From the NCBI RefSeq assembly GCF_020400605.1, contig NZ_JAINRD010000036.1, positions 1-60,699 of the forward strand: a DNA stretch of 60,699 nucleotides, read 5' to 3'. Shown in pieces: positions 1 to 7,620 of this stretch. This DNA is from Streptomyces aculeolatus (GTDB lineage: Bacteria; Actinomycetota; Actinomycetes; Streptomycetales; Streptomycetaceae). Under the pieces are notes generated by a model. That model did no database searches and had not been told where the DNA came from. It saw nothing but the letters and a program-made list of their open reading frames with translations. The position numbers and the translations under genes are program-made. Each line of letters opens with the position of its first letter. The first letter of the stretch is position 1.

Positions 1-117
1 CCGCACCTCGCCGCGTTGCCGTCGGTCAACGACGCTCCGCGTCGCCTCCCTCCTCCGCCTTGCGACGCACAGCACCAGCCGCCGCTCCCTGATCCGGCAA
101 GACCCAAACGACAGGCC

Positions 118-1014
118 CTAGGTGGACACCACTCTCTGCGGGAGGCGGTACGCGATCGTGCCGTACCAGGCGTAGGAGACCGCGAAGCCGAAGGTGAGGC
201 AGATGATCCCGCCCACCGCGTCCATCCAGAAGTGGTTCGCCGTCGCCATGATGACCAGCAGTGTCAGCGTCGGGTAGAGCACGCCGAGCAGCTTCACCCA
301 CAGCGGCCTCGCCAGCACGGCGATGGTGATGCCCGCCCACACGGACCAGCCCACGTGCATCGAGGGCATGGCCGCGTACTGGTTGGAGACGTTGGCGAGG
401 TTGCCCTCGGACATCGAGCCCATGGTCTCGTGCACCCGCACGGTGTCGATGAAGTCCATGCCCTCCATCAGCCGCGGCGGCGCCAGCGGGAAGAGGTAGT
501 ACCCGACGAGGGCGAAGCAGGTGGTGATGGCGAGGGCGAGCCGCACGGCGGCGTAGCGGCCGGGCTGGCCGCGGTAGAGCCAGACGAGCACGCCGATGGT
601 GACGACGTAATGGAGCGTGCCGTAGTAGTAGTTCATCGACACGACGAGCCAGGTGACGCCGTCGACCGCGTGGTTGAGCGAGCGCTCGAAGGCGAGCCCG
701 AGGCTCTCCTGGAAGCTCCAGATCCGGTCCGCGTTCTTCAGCGCCTGCGCCTCCTGCTCGGGCACGGCGTTGCGGATGATCGAGTACGTCCAGTAGACGA
801 GCGCGACGAGCATGATCTCGAACCAGAGCCGCGGCGGGCGCGGCGAGCGCATCCGGTCCAGGAGGGCGCGCAGCCGCTGCCCGGACGGCGCCGGGGATCT
901 GTGTCTCTCCTCGGCGTCCGAGTCGGTCGAGGAAACGGGTGTCCGCCGGTCCTGCAGAGTCCTCGCAATCTCCGCTGGCCGGGGAGCAAGGTCCCGGGAA
1001 TACGACGCGCCCAT
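118..1014 (-). CDS. PAP2-superfamily membrane phosphatase/phosphotransferase
   Basis: A 298-residue membrane protein of the PAP2 (type 2 phosphatidic acid phosphatase) superfamily, AUR1/inositol-phosphoceramide-synthase-like branch. Two signature blocks are visible: PSMHVGWS near residues 217-224 and NHFWMDAVGG near 260-269, which supply the histidines and aspartate of the active site. About six hydrophobic segments surround them, so the site faces the outside of the membrane. Substrate is probably a lipid phosphate or a phospholipid headgroup, but this cannot be read from the sequence. The ATG at 1014 has no clear ribosome binding site; a GTG at codon 28 is an alternative start. No gene is visible in the 117 bases before the window edge. 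Confidence 0.85.
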   Translation of the reverse strand: MGASYSRDLAPRPAEIARTLQDRRTPVSSTDSDAEERHRSPAPSGQRLRALLDRMRSPRPPRLWFEIMLVALVYWTYSIIRNAVPEQEAQALKNADRIWSFQESLGLAFERSLNHAVDGVTWLVVSMNYYYGTLHYVVTIGVLVWLYRGQPGRYAAVRLALAITTCFALVGYYLFPLAPPRLMEGMDFIDTVRVHETMGSMSEGNLANVSNQYAAMPSMHVGWSVWAGITIAVLARPLWVKLLGVLYPTLTLLVIMATANHFWMDAVGGIICLTFGFAVSYAWYGTIAYRLPQRVVST

Positions 1015-1194
1015 GGGGAGACAGTTTGCCAGACGAACGGGGCTCGTCAGATCATCCCCCGGTGCCGCATCGGTCCCGGTATCTCCTCCCCGCGCGGTAG
1101 GCCGCGGCGGGTCGGCGCGGCCGCCGGAGTGCGGCAGGCCCCGCGCCGGATGGGGAGGAGCGGCGCGGGACCCGGCTCGTGGGGGTGGTGCGGG

Positions 1195-2079
1195 TCAGGC
1201 GACGGGCTGCAGCCAGCCGGTCAGCCGGACGGTGTCCTCGCCGTACGTGCGGTCCAGCTCGCGCCGCAGCTCGGGGGTGGCGGCGACGACTTCGAGTTCG
1301 ACGGCGTTGCGCACCGGGTCGACGCCGGAGGTGAGCACGCCCTCGACCTCCTTGTCGAGCCGCTTCTGGACGCGCGCCAGCTCCTCCTCGGTGTGCTCGG
1401 CGCCGACGACGCACAGCGGGCCGTCCCACACGTCGCGCAGCTCGCGCTCGGCGGTGCCGGGGCCGCCGCCGTCACCGGCTTCGGCGAACCTGATGTTGAC
1501 GATGCCGCCGTCGAGCCAGGAGCCGGCGTAGCCGGGCATCTTCGCGGCCTCGTCCAGCAGCCGCTGCCGGCCGGCCTCGTCCCGGGCGGCGTCCTTCCCG
1601 CCGTCGGCCCCGCCGCCGTCCTTCAGCTCCGCGCAGGGGGTGCCGAAGTCCGCGGCAGGCTCGGGTCCGCCCGGCCCGGCGCCGTCGCCGGCGGGCTTCG
1701 GCTTCTCGGCGGGGGTGAAGCGCTCGCCGTCCCAGGTGCCGACGAGTTCCAGCTGATCGGTGTACGTGGTGCCCCTGGCGCGGTGCGCGCGTACGTCGTC
1801 CCATTCCCAGCCGACGATGTCCGGGCCGCCGCACTGCGGCGGCATCGACTCGGCGAGCGTGCGGCAGAGCTGGGGGCCGTGCTCGCCGTTCTCCAGGACC
1901 GTGGCCTGGACGCGGTAGAGCTGGGCGGCAGGGTCGACGTCCCCGCGGCTTCCGTCGCCGGCGGACCCGGAGGCGTCCTCCGAGCCGCAGCCGGCGACCA
2001 GCACCGCGGTGGCGAGGGCCGCGGCCGCGGCCGCGGAGATGCGCAGTGGGCTCGTTCCGTTCGGGCTCGTTCCGTTCAT
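1195..2079 (-). CDS. Secreted lipoprotein of unknown function
   Basis: A 294-residue protein with a short hydrophobic signal ending in the lipobox LVAGC near residue 30, followed by a Ser/Gly/Asp-rich linker. It should be cleaved by signal peptidase II and anchored to the outer face of the membrane. The rest is soluble and contains several cysteines and no enzyme motif I recognise. The N-terminus has a small repeat (NGTSP twice). It lies between the PAP2 gene and the HIT gene on the same strand, without a tight operon spacing. Function unknown. Confidence 0.75.
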   Translation of the reverse strand: MNGTSPNGTSPLRISAAAAAALATAVLVAGCGSEDASGSAGDGSRGDVDPAAQLYRVQATVLENGEHGPQLCRTLAESMPPQCGGPDIVGWEWDDVRAHRARGTTYTDQLELVGTWDGERFTPAEKPKPAGDGAGPGGPEPAADFGTPCAELKDGGGADGGKDAARDEAGRQRLLDEAAKMPGYAGSWLDGGIVNIRFAEAGDGGGPGTAERELRDVWDGPLCVVGAEHTEEELARVQKRLDKEVEGVLTSGVDPVRNAVELEVVAATPELRRELDRTYGEDTVRLTGWLQPVA

Positions 2080-2138
2080 GACTCTCGGACGGGGCCGCTC
2101 CGGATCGGGTTCCCTCCGGGCCCGCCGCGCCCGGCGGT

Positions 2139-2567
2139 TCAGTCGTCGAGCGCCGCGCGGATCAGCCGGGCCGTCGCGGCGGCGTCCTCCTCGTCCCGGT
2201 ACCTGGTCCGGGGCCAGAAGAAGCCGCGCAGGCCGTCCTTGCGGTTGCGCGGTACGACGTGCACGTGCAGGTGGGGCACGGACTGGCTCACCCGGTTGTT
2301 CATCGCGACGAACGACCCGGCGGCGCCCATGCCCCGCTCCACGGCGCCGGTCAGCCGCCGGACCCGTACGAAGAACGGGCCGGTCTCGGGCTCCGGCAGG
2401 TCGGTGAAGGTCTCCACGTGGTGGCGGGGGATCACCAGGACGTGGCCGGCGAAGACCGGGCGGGCGTCGAGGAAGGCGACGGCCACCTCGTCCGCGTAGA
2501 CCCGGTGGCTCGGGATCTCACCGTCGGCAATGGCACAGAAGGTGCAGTTCACCCCTCCAGTCAACAC
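2139..2567 (-). CDS. HIT-family nucleotide hydrolase/transferase
   Basis: A 142-residue histidine-triad protein. The triad HLHVHVVP lies near residues 99-106; the middle histidine is the nucleophile that takes the nucleotidyl group in this family. A zinc-type CTFC pair sits at residues 8-11 and the C-terminal aromatic block typical of actinobacterial HIT proteins is present. Substrates are likely AMP-linked or other dinucleotide compounds. The start is uncertain: GTG at 2567 gives the longest form, but GTG at 2552 would give the usual VNCTFC beginning and has TTGACT six bases ahead. It overlaps a possible small zinc-ribbon gene upstream. Confidence 0.88.
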   Translation of the reverse strand: MLTGGVNCTFCAIADGEIPSHRVYADEVAVAFLDARPVFAGHVLVIPRHHVETFTDLPEPETGPFFVRVRRLTGAVERGMGAAGSFVAMNNRVSQSVPHLHVHVVPRNRKDGLRGFFWPRTRYRDEEDAAATARLIRAALDD

Positions 2568-2652
2568 CGGGCGGGCGGCATCGCAGGGCGCGCGGCGGGC
2601 AGATGCACCGCACGCGGCCGCAGTTCGGGCAGACGGGCACGAGCGCGTTCAT
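2518..2652 (-). CDS. Possible 44-residue zinc-ribbon protein
   Basis: A short frame starting at ATG 2652, with GGGAG just ahead, encodes a cysteine-rich peptide with CPNCGRVRCIC near its start and CHC near its end, a pattern that could bind zinc. It overlaps the beginning of the HIT gene by about 50 bases on the same strand, which would allow translational coupling. No homolog is recognised and the overlap lowers confidence, so this may be a chance frame. Confidence 0.3.
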   Translation of the reverse strand: MNALVPVCPNCGRVRCICPPRALRCRPPGVDWRGELHLLCHCRR

Positions 2653-2723
2653 GGCTCCCAATCTCCCCCGCCGGCCTGAGGATCGGATGAGAACAGCGTG
2701 GACAATCGCTGAAGCCCCGGCCA

Positions 2724-2752
2724 TTGACAGCGCCTCCGGCCCTGACTAAGTA
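2724..2752 (+). promoter_or_regulatory. Sigma-70-type promoter for the secreted hydrolase
   Basis: A perfect -35 hexamer TTGACA (2724-2729) is followed after 17 bases by TAAGTA (2747-2752). It lies about 40 bases before the GTG start of the secreted hydrolase and reads toward it. The -35 is exact for the housekeeping sigma factor (HrdB); the -10 is only a fair match. Confidence 0.5.
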
Positions 2753-2793
2753 CCTCGGTTAACTGTTCGGTAACCACCCCGTTGGAGGCCCCG

Positions 2794-4881
2794 GTGCGCG
2801 CTCGGCTCACGGTCCTGACCACCGTCGCGGCGCTCGCGCTCGGACTCCTGGCCCCCACCGCGCTCGCCGGTCCCGCCGATCCGGCGGAGGCGGCGGAGGC
2901 GGCGGAGGCGGCGGAGGCGGCCGGACAGCCCGTACGGGACCAGCAGCCCAGCGGCGGCGAGCGCGGCGGCTGCGACCCCATCGGCCCCGCCGGCGACTGC
3001 CTGCTGCCGTTCCCCAACGACTGGTACACCGAGCGGGACCGCCGCACGGACACCGGCCGCCGGGTCGCGTTCGAGCCGTCCGCCATGCCCGCCAACGCCG
3101 CCGGCACCCGAGTCGACCCCGCCGAGTGGAACCGCAGCGACGGCTTCTCGCCCGGCTCGATGATCCTCGCCCACGTGCCCGGCCTCGACCTCGGCGAGAC
3201 CGGCGCCGCGCCGCTCACCGACATCGGCGCCTCCCTCGACCGCGACGCGCCGGTCGTGCTCCTCGACGCCGACACCGGCAAGCGCCACCCGTACTGGGCC
3301 GAGCTGGACGCCAACGCCACCGACCCCGCCCGCCGGGCCCTGATCGTCCGCCCCGCCCGCAACCTCGAAGAGGGCCACCGCTACGTCGTCGCGCTGCGCC
3401 GCCTCAAGGACGGCGACGGCCGCGCGATCCCCGCCCCCGCCGCCTTCCGCCGCGTGGACGGCCCGGCGCTGCGCGGGAGCGACCCCCTCCACGAGCGCCA
3501 GCGCGACCACCGCCAGGTCCGGCGCGACCTCGACCGCGCCGGCGTCCAGTCCCGCGGGCTCTACCTCGCCTGGGACTTCACCGTCGCCAGCGAACGCAGC
3601 CTGAGCGAGCGGATGCTGCACCTGCGCGACGACGCCTTCGCCGGCCTCGGCAAGGGCGTACCGGAGCACCTGGTGTACGAGGTGAAGGACCACCCCGCCG
3701 ACGACCCCGTCGCCCGCACGGTCCGCGGCGTCTACAACGTCCCCAGCTACCTCGACGCCCCCGGCGGCCCGCCCGGCTCCGGCTTCCACCGCGCCGGCGG
3801 CGGCAAGGACGCGCTGCCCGCCCGGCTGCCCGGCAACAACCAGGTGGTGCCGTTCCAGTGCGAGATACCGCGCGCCGCCCTCGGCGGCCCGGACGGGCCC
3901 GGCGAGGCGGCCCGGCCCGTCCTGTACGGCCACGGGCTCCTCGGCAACGAGACGCAGGTCGGCTCCCGCACGCAGCGCGAGCTGGCAGCCCGCGGGAACT
4001 TCGTCATGTGCGCCACGAAGTGGCAGGGCATGTCCGACGAGGACATCCCCTTCATCGCAAGCACGCTGCAAGACCTCAGCGGCTTCCCCGCGGTCGCCGA
4101 CCGGCTCCAGCAGGGCGTGCTCAACACCCTGTGGCTCGGCCGCCTCATGCGGCACGCGGACGGGCTCGCCGCCGACGCCGCCTTCCGCGGCGCCGACGGA
4201 GCGAGCGCGCTCGACGTCCGCGCCCGGCTCGGCTACGTCGGCCACAGCCAGGGCGGCATCATGGGCGGCATGTACACCGCCGTGGCGCAGGACAGCACGC
4301 GCTCGGTGCTCGGCGTGCCGGCGATGAACTACAGCACGCTGCTCAACCGCAGCGTCGACTTCGCGCCCTTCCAGCAGGTCCTGGACCAGGCGTACCCCGA
4401 CAAGCTCCGCCAGCAACTCGGCTTCGCGCTCATGCAGATGCTCTGGGACCGCGGCGAGGCGAACGGCTACGCCGGGCACATGACGTCAGAACCGCTGCCG
4501 CGCACCCCGCGCCACCAGGTGCTGATGCACGTCGCGTACGGCGACCACCAGGTCTCCCCCACCGCCGCCGAGGTACAGGCCCGTACGGTCGGCGCCCGGA
4601 TCCACACCCCCGCGGTGGCCGACGGGCGCAGCCCCGACGAGGAGCCGTACTGGGGGATACGGAAGCTGCGCTACCCGTACGCCGGCTCCGGGATGCTGGT
4701 CTGGGACAGCGGCAGCCCGTACCAGCCGCTGACGAACACGCCGCCCGCCGAGGGCCGGGACCCGCACAGCGACCCGCGCGACGATCCCGCCGCGCAACGG
4801 CAGATGGCGGAGTTCCTGAACACCGGCAGGATCGTGGACGTCTGCGGCGACGCGCCCTGCACGGCCGCTCCGGCCGGGTGA
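2794..4881 (+). CDS. Secreted alpha/beta-hydrolase-fold protein
   Basis: A protein of about 695 residues with a Sec signal peptide (RARLTVLTTVAALALGLLAP, cleavage after LAGPA). I chose GTG 2794 because GGAGG lies five bases ahead; a TTG at 2782 is in frame but overlaps that site. Behind the signal is a repeated Glu-Ala-Ala stretch encoded by four exact 9-base repeats. The C-terminal half carries YGHGLLGNE and the nucleophile elbow GHSQGG near residue 483, with a later GDHQV that could hold the catalytic histidine. Several cysteines may form disulfides outside the cell. It is probably an exported esterase or lipase-like hydrolase of unknown substrate. Confidence 0.8.
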   Translation: MRARLTVLTTVAALALGLLAPTALAGPADPAEAAEAAEAAEAAGQPVRDQQPSGGERGGCDPIGPAGDCLLPFPNDWYTERDRRTDTGRRVAFEPSAMPANAAGTRVDPAEWNRSDGFSPGSMILAHVPGLDLGETGAAPLTDIGASLDRDAPVVLLDADTGKRHPYWAELDANATDPARRALIVRPARNLEEGHRYVVALRRLKDGDGRAIPAPAAFRRVDGPALRGSDPLHERQRDHRQVRRDLDRAGVQSRGLYLAWDFTVASERSLSERMLHLRDDAFAGLGKGVPEHLVYEVKDHPADDPVARTVRGVYNVPSYLDAPGGPPGSGFHRAGGGKDALPARLPGNNQVVPFQCEIPRAALGGPDGPGEAARPVLYGHGLLGNETQVGSRTQRELAARGNFVMCATKWQGMSDEDIPFIASTLQDLSGFPAVADRLQQGVLNTLWLGRLMRHADGLAADAAFRGADGASALDVRARLGYVGHSQGGIMGGMYTAVAQDSTRSVLGVPAMNYSTLLNRSVDFAPFQQVLDQAYPDKLRQQLGFALMQMLWDRGEANGYAGHMTSEPLPRTPRHQVLMHVAYGDHQVSPTAAEVQARTVGARIHTPAVADGRSPDEEPYWGIRKLRYPYAGSGMLVWDSGSPYQPLTNTPPAEGRDPHSDPRDDPAAQRQMAEFLNTGRIVDVCGDAPCTAAPAG
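2883..2918 (+). repeat. Four tandem copies of a 9-base unit
   Basis: The unit GGCGGAGGC is repeated four times without change (2883-2918). It codes for the Glu-Ala-Ala run directly after the signal peptide of the secreted hydrolase. Copy number is likely to vary between strains by slippage; the effect would only be a longer or shorter linker. Confidence 0.9.
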
Positions 4882-4909
4882 GGCGCTGCCGGTGAGCGGG
4901 TGCTCACCG

Positions 4910-4915
4910 TACGAT
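4910..4915 (+). promoter_or_regulatory. -10 box of leaderless npdG
   Basis: TACGAT lies exactly six bases before the ATG of npdG, so transcription should begin at or one base from the start codon. There is no Shine-Dalgarno sequence between it and the gene, which fits a leaderless transcript. Confidence 0.55.
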
Positions 4916-4921
4916 CGGCGC

Positions 4922-5626
4922 ATGACTTCGAGTGAGCAGAACACGCCGCCCGCCCGCAAGGACCCGTGGGCGCTGCCCGACGTCTCGGGGCTGGTCGTCG
5001 GCGTGCTGGGCGGCACCGGCGACCAGGGCCGCGGACTGGCGTACCGGCTGGCGCGGGCCGGGCAGCGGGTCGTCGTCGGCTCCCGGAAGCAGGAGCGGGC
5101 CGAGGAGGCGGCGGCCGGTCTCGGCAACGGCGTCGAAGGCGCGGACAACGCGGAGTGCGCGCGGCGCAGCGACGTGGTGGTCGTCGCGGTGCCGTGGGAG
5201 GGGCACGAGGCGACGGTGACGGCGCTGCGCGCGGAGCTGGCGGGCAAGCTCGTCGTGGACTGCGTGAACCCGCTGGGGTTCGACAAGAAGGGCGCGTACG
5301 CGATCCGCCCCGCCGAGGGCAGCGCGGCCGAGCAGGCGGCGGCGCTGCTGCCCGAGTCGCGGGTCACGGCGGCGTTCCACCACCTGTCGGCGGTGCTGCT
5401 GCAGGACCCGGAGGTGGAGCGGATCGAGACGGACGTGATGGTGCTGGGCGAGTCCCGGGAGGACACGGACGTCGTGCAGGCGCTGGCCGGGCTGATCCCG
5501 GGGATGCGCGGCGTGTACGCGGGCCGGCTGCGCAACGCGCACCAGGTCGAGTCGCTGGTGGCGAACCTCATCTCGGTCAACCGCCGCTACCGCGCGCACG
5601 CCGGAGTGCGGCTGACGGACGTCTGA
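4922..5626 (+). CDS. npdG: NADPH-dependent F420 reductase
   Basis: A 234-residue oxidoreductase that moves hydride between NADPH and the deazaflavin F420, supplying reduced F420 to actinobacterial reductases. The NADP-binding loop GVLGGTGDQG lies near residues 27-36, followed by VVGSRKQERA, where the SRK residues fit the 2'-phosphate of NADP. The block VVVVAVPWEGH and the C-terminal NAHQVESL are typical of the family. The first 20 residues are a polar tail. The start is ATG 4922 because a -10 box lies six bases ahead (leaderless); an upstream GTG at 4892 is in frame but would lie in the promoter. Confidence 0.93.
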   Translation: MTSSEQNTPPARKDPWALPDVSGLVVGVLGGTGDQGRGLAYRLARAGQRVVVGSRKQERAEEAAAGLGNGVEGADNAECARRSDVVVVAVPWEGHEATVTALRAELAGKLVVDCVNPLGFDKKGAYAIRPAEGSAAEQAAALLPESRVTAAFHHLSAVLLQDPEVERIETDVMVLGESREDTDVVQALAGLIPGMRGVYAGRLRNAHQVESLVANLISVNRRYRAHAGVRLTDV

Positions 5627-5702
5627 CGGCGGCCGGGGCCCGGCCGGGGACCCCGCCCGGAGGTCCGGGGGCGGTGCCGGGACGGTACGGCGTGGGGGCA
5701 CA

Positions 5703-5975
5703 ATGGACCCGCACGCCGTACCCCCCGAGGAGCCCGTCCCGATGCCGTCCGAGCCCCGCCAGCCCGCGTCCTTCCTCACCGAGCCCAACCGGCTCGCGGT
5801 CTTCACCGCCGTCGTGTGCGCGCTGTCGGTGGCCGCGGCCGTGGTGTCGTTCGCGAAGGGCTACTGGATCGGGGCGGTCTGGGTGCTGCTGGCCGGGCTG
5901 TCGTCGAACATGACGTGGTACTACGTCCGCCGCGCGCGGCTGGCCCGCGAACAGGAGCAGGGCCCGACGGGCTAG
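5703..5975 (+). CDS. Small membrane protein
   Basis: A 90-residue protein with a Pro-rich N-terminus and two hydrophobic segments (about residues 30-48 and 54-70), ending in a basic and acidic tail. GGGGG before ATG 5703 serves as a weak ribosome binding site; ATG 5742 is an alternative start. No conserved domain is recognised. It follows npdG by 76 GC-rich bases, so cotranscription is possible but not clear. Confidence 0.65.
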   Translation: MDPHAVPPEEPVPMPSEPRQPASFLTEPNRLAVFTAVVCALSVAAAVVSFAKGYWIGAVWVLLAGLSSNMTWYYVRRARLAREQEQGPTG

Positions 5976-5987
5976 GGTCTGCCCTGC

Positions 5988-6314
5988 TCAGGCCGTGCGG
6001 CGGCGGCCCCAGCCGAAGAAGTACACGGCCGCGCCGAGCGAGACGGCGAAGACGCCGCTCGCGGTGATCGCGGGCCAGACGTCGTCGCCGCGGACCGCGG
6101 GGGCGCCCGGCGAGCCCATCGCGGGCGCGCGGCCGGGGTTCTTGCCGTCACCCGTGGTGTGCGGCGCGTCCTCCTGTACGGGGACGGAAACGGCGGCCTG
6201 CGTCGCGGCGGGCAGCGCCAGGGCCTCGGCGGGGGCGGCGACGGCCGCCCAGAGCAGCGGCGCGGCGAGGCCGGAGAGCAGCAGACGGCGGCCGGGGTGT
6301 CGTCCGGGGGGCAT
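5988..6314 (-). CDS. Small exported protein with C-terminal membrane anchor
   Basis: A 108-residue protein with an Arg-rich start, a hydrophobic signal (LLLSGLAAPLLWAAVAAPAEA), a polar middle section of about 50 residues, one transmembrane segment near residues 83-102 and a terminal GRRRTA. The layout resembles small cell-surface proteins and sortase substrates, but no LPXTG or LAXTG motif is present. AGAGGA ahead of ATG 6314 supports the start. It faces the preceding small membrane gene tail to tail with only 12 bases between. Function unknown. Confidence 0.7.
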   Translation of the reverse strand: MPPGRHPGRRLLLSGLAAPLLWAAVAAPAEALALPAATQAAVSVPVQEDAPHTTGDGKNPGRAPAMGSPGAPAVRGDDVWPAITASGVFAVSLGAAVYFFGWGRRRTA

Positions 6315-6405
6315 GGGCGGGGTTTCCTCTCCACGGGGCCGGCGGCGCCGGCGGCTGCGGGGGCGCCGGCCGGACCAGGTCTTTCCGCCAGCGTCCGCGC
6401 GGCCA

Positions 6406-6431
6406 CCGCCGGTGCCGTGTCGGCACGGCGG
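6406..6431 (-). terminator. Stem-loop after panB
   Basis: GTGCCG and CGGCAC flank a three-base loop and the stem extends by five more G-C pairs with one bulged base. It lies about 80 bases beyond the panB stop codon and before the next gene on that strand, so it may end the panB transcript. There is no T-run, as is usual in these genomes. Confidence 0.4.
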
Positions 6432-6510
6432 CGGACACCCGCATGCAGTTAATAAGATCACCGCATCGGCGCAGCATCCCTGCGCCGGAGTGCCCGCCGC
6501 CCCCGCGGAC

Positions 6511-7392
6511 TCAGTGGAAGGTGTGCTCCTCGGCCGGGAACGCCGCCGCACCGACGTCCTCGGCGAACGCCTTGGCCGCGTCGCCGAGGCTCTGCCGCAG
6601 CTGCGCGTACTGCTTGACGAAGCGCGGCAGCTTGCCGCCCGTCAGGCCCACCATGTCGGTCCAGACGAGCACCTGCGCGTCGGTGTCGGGGCCCGCGCCG
6701 ATGCCGATCGTCGGAATCTCCAGCGAGCGCGTCACCTCGGCGGCCAGCTCCGCCGGCACCAGCTCCAGCACCACCGCGAACGCGCCCGCCTCCTGCGCCG
6801 CCTTCGCGTCGCGCACCAGCCGGTGGGCGTCCTCGTCGGAGCGGCCCTGGACCCGGTATCCCATGGCGTTGACGGACTGCGGGGTGAGGCCGAGGTGCGA
6901 CATCACGGGGATGCCGGACTCCACCAGCAGCTCGGTCTGGCGCAGCGACCGCTCGCCGCCCTCCAGCTTCACCGCGCCCACGCCCGCGTCCTTGACCAGC
7001 CGCGTCGCCGAGCGGAGCGCCTGGACCGGGCCTTCCTGGTACGAGCCGAAGGGCAGGTCGCCGACGACCAGGGCGCGCCGGGTGCCGCGGACCACCGCGG
7101 CGGAGAGCATCGTCATCTCGTCCAGCGTCACCGGCACGGTGGTGTCGTAGCCGAGGTGGACGTTGCCCATGGAGTCGCCGACCAGCAGCACGGGGATGCC
7201 GGCCTCGTCGAAGATGCCGGCGGTGGTCGAGTCGTACGCGGTCAGCATGGGCCACTTCTCGCCGCGCCCCTTGGCCGCGGCCAGGTCCCGGATCGTCACC
7301 CGGCGGCCCTTGCCGCCACCGTCCCCGCCGTACAGCGCCGGGGCGGAGTCGGCCCCGCCGGGCGTCTTGCGGGCATGCGAAACGTGCGTCAT
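6511..7392 (-). CDS. panB: 3-methyl-2-oxobutanoate hydroxymethyltransferase
   Basis: A 293-residue enzyme that makes ketopantoate from 2-oxoisovalerate and methylene-tetrahydrofolate, the first committed step to pantothenate and coenzyme A. The family hallmarks are all present: MLTAYDSTTA, VGDSMGNVHLGYDTTVPVTL with its metal-binding aspartate, GDLPFGSYQ, KLEGG, GHLGLTPQ-type block and IPTIGIGAG. The first 30 residues are a polar extension often seen in Streptomyces. GAAGGAG lies seven bases before ATG 7392. It runs divergently from the efflux pump gene; no other pan gene is adjacent. Confidence 0.96.
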   Translation of the reverse strand: MTHVSHARKTPGGADSAPALYGGDGGGKGRRVTIRDLAAAKGRGEKWPMLTAYDSTTAGIFDEAGIPVLLVGDSMGNVHLGYDTTVPVTLDEMTMLSAAVVRGTRRALVVGDLPFGSYQEGPVQALRSATRLVKDAGVGAVKLEGGERSLRQTELLVESGIPVMSHLGLTPQSVNAMGYRVQGRSDEDAHRLVRDAKAAQEAGAFAVVLELVPAELAAEVTRSLEIPTIGIGAGPDTDAQVLVWTDMVGLTGGKLPRFVKQYAQLRQSLGDAAKAFAEDVGAAAFPAEEHTFH

Positions 7393-7607
7393 CGCAAACG
7401 CTCCTTCGTCATCTCGAGGCGCCCTGACGGCGTCCCCGGACCACTTCCATGCTGGCACGCCGCACCGGCGAACGACACCCCGGCCCCGGCACGTGTGCGG
7501 AACGTCGCACGCACCCGCGTGTCGAGCCTGTGACCTGCTGTTCGACACTTGACCGCGCCTTGGGGGGACCTTTGTGATACGGAACGGCGCCGTCTCGGAA
7601 TGCGCGC

Positions 7608-7613
7608 TAGCGT
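7608..7613 (+). promoter_or_regulatory. -10 box for the DHA2 efflux gene
   Basis: TAGCGT lies seven bases before ATG 7621 with no Shine-Dalgarno sequence between, suggesting a leaderless or nearly leaderless transcript. No convincing -35 hexamer is seen, which would suit a regulated promoter. It lies in the 228-base region between the divergent panB and efflux genes. Confidence 0.45.
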
Positions 7614-7620
7614 GGTTTTC

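Noticed and set aside
5627..5702. Palindromic GC-rich sequence as terminator of npdG.
   Set aside because: Several overlapping GGCC/CCGG palindromes allow many weak folds and none is clearly preferred.
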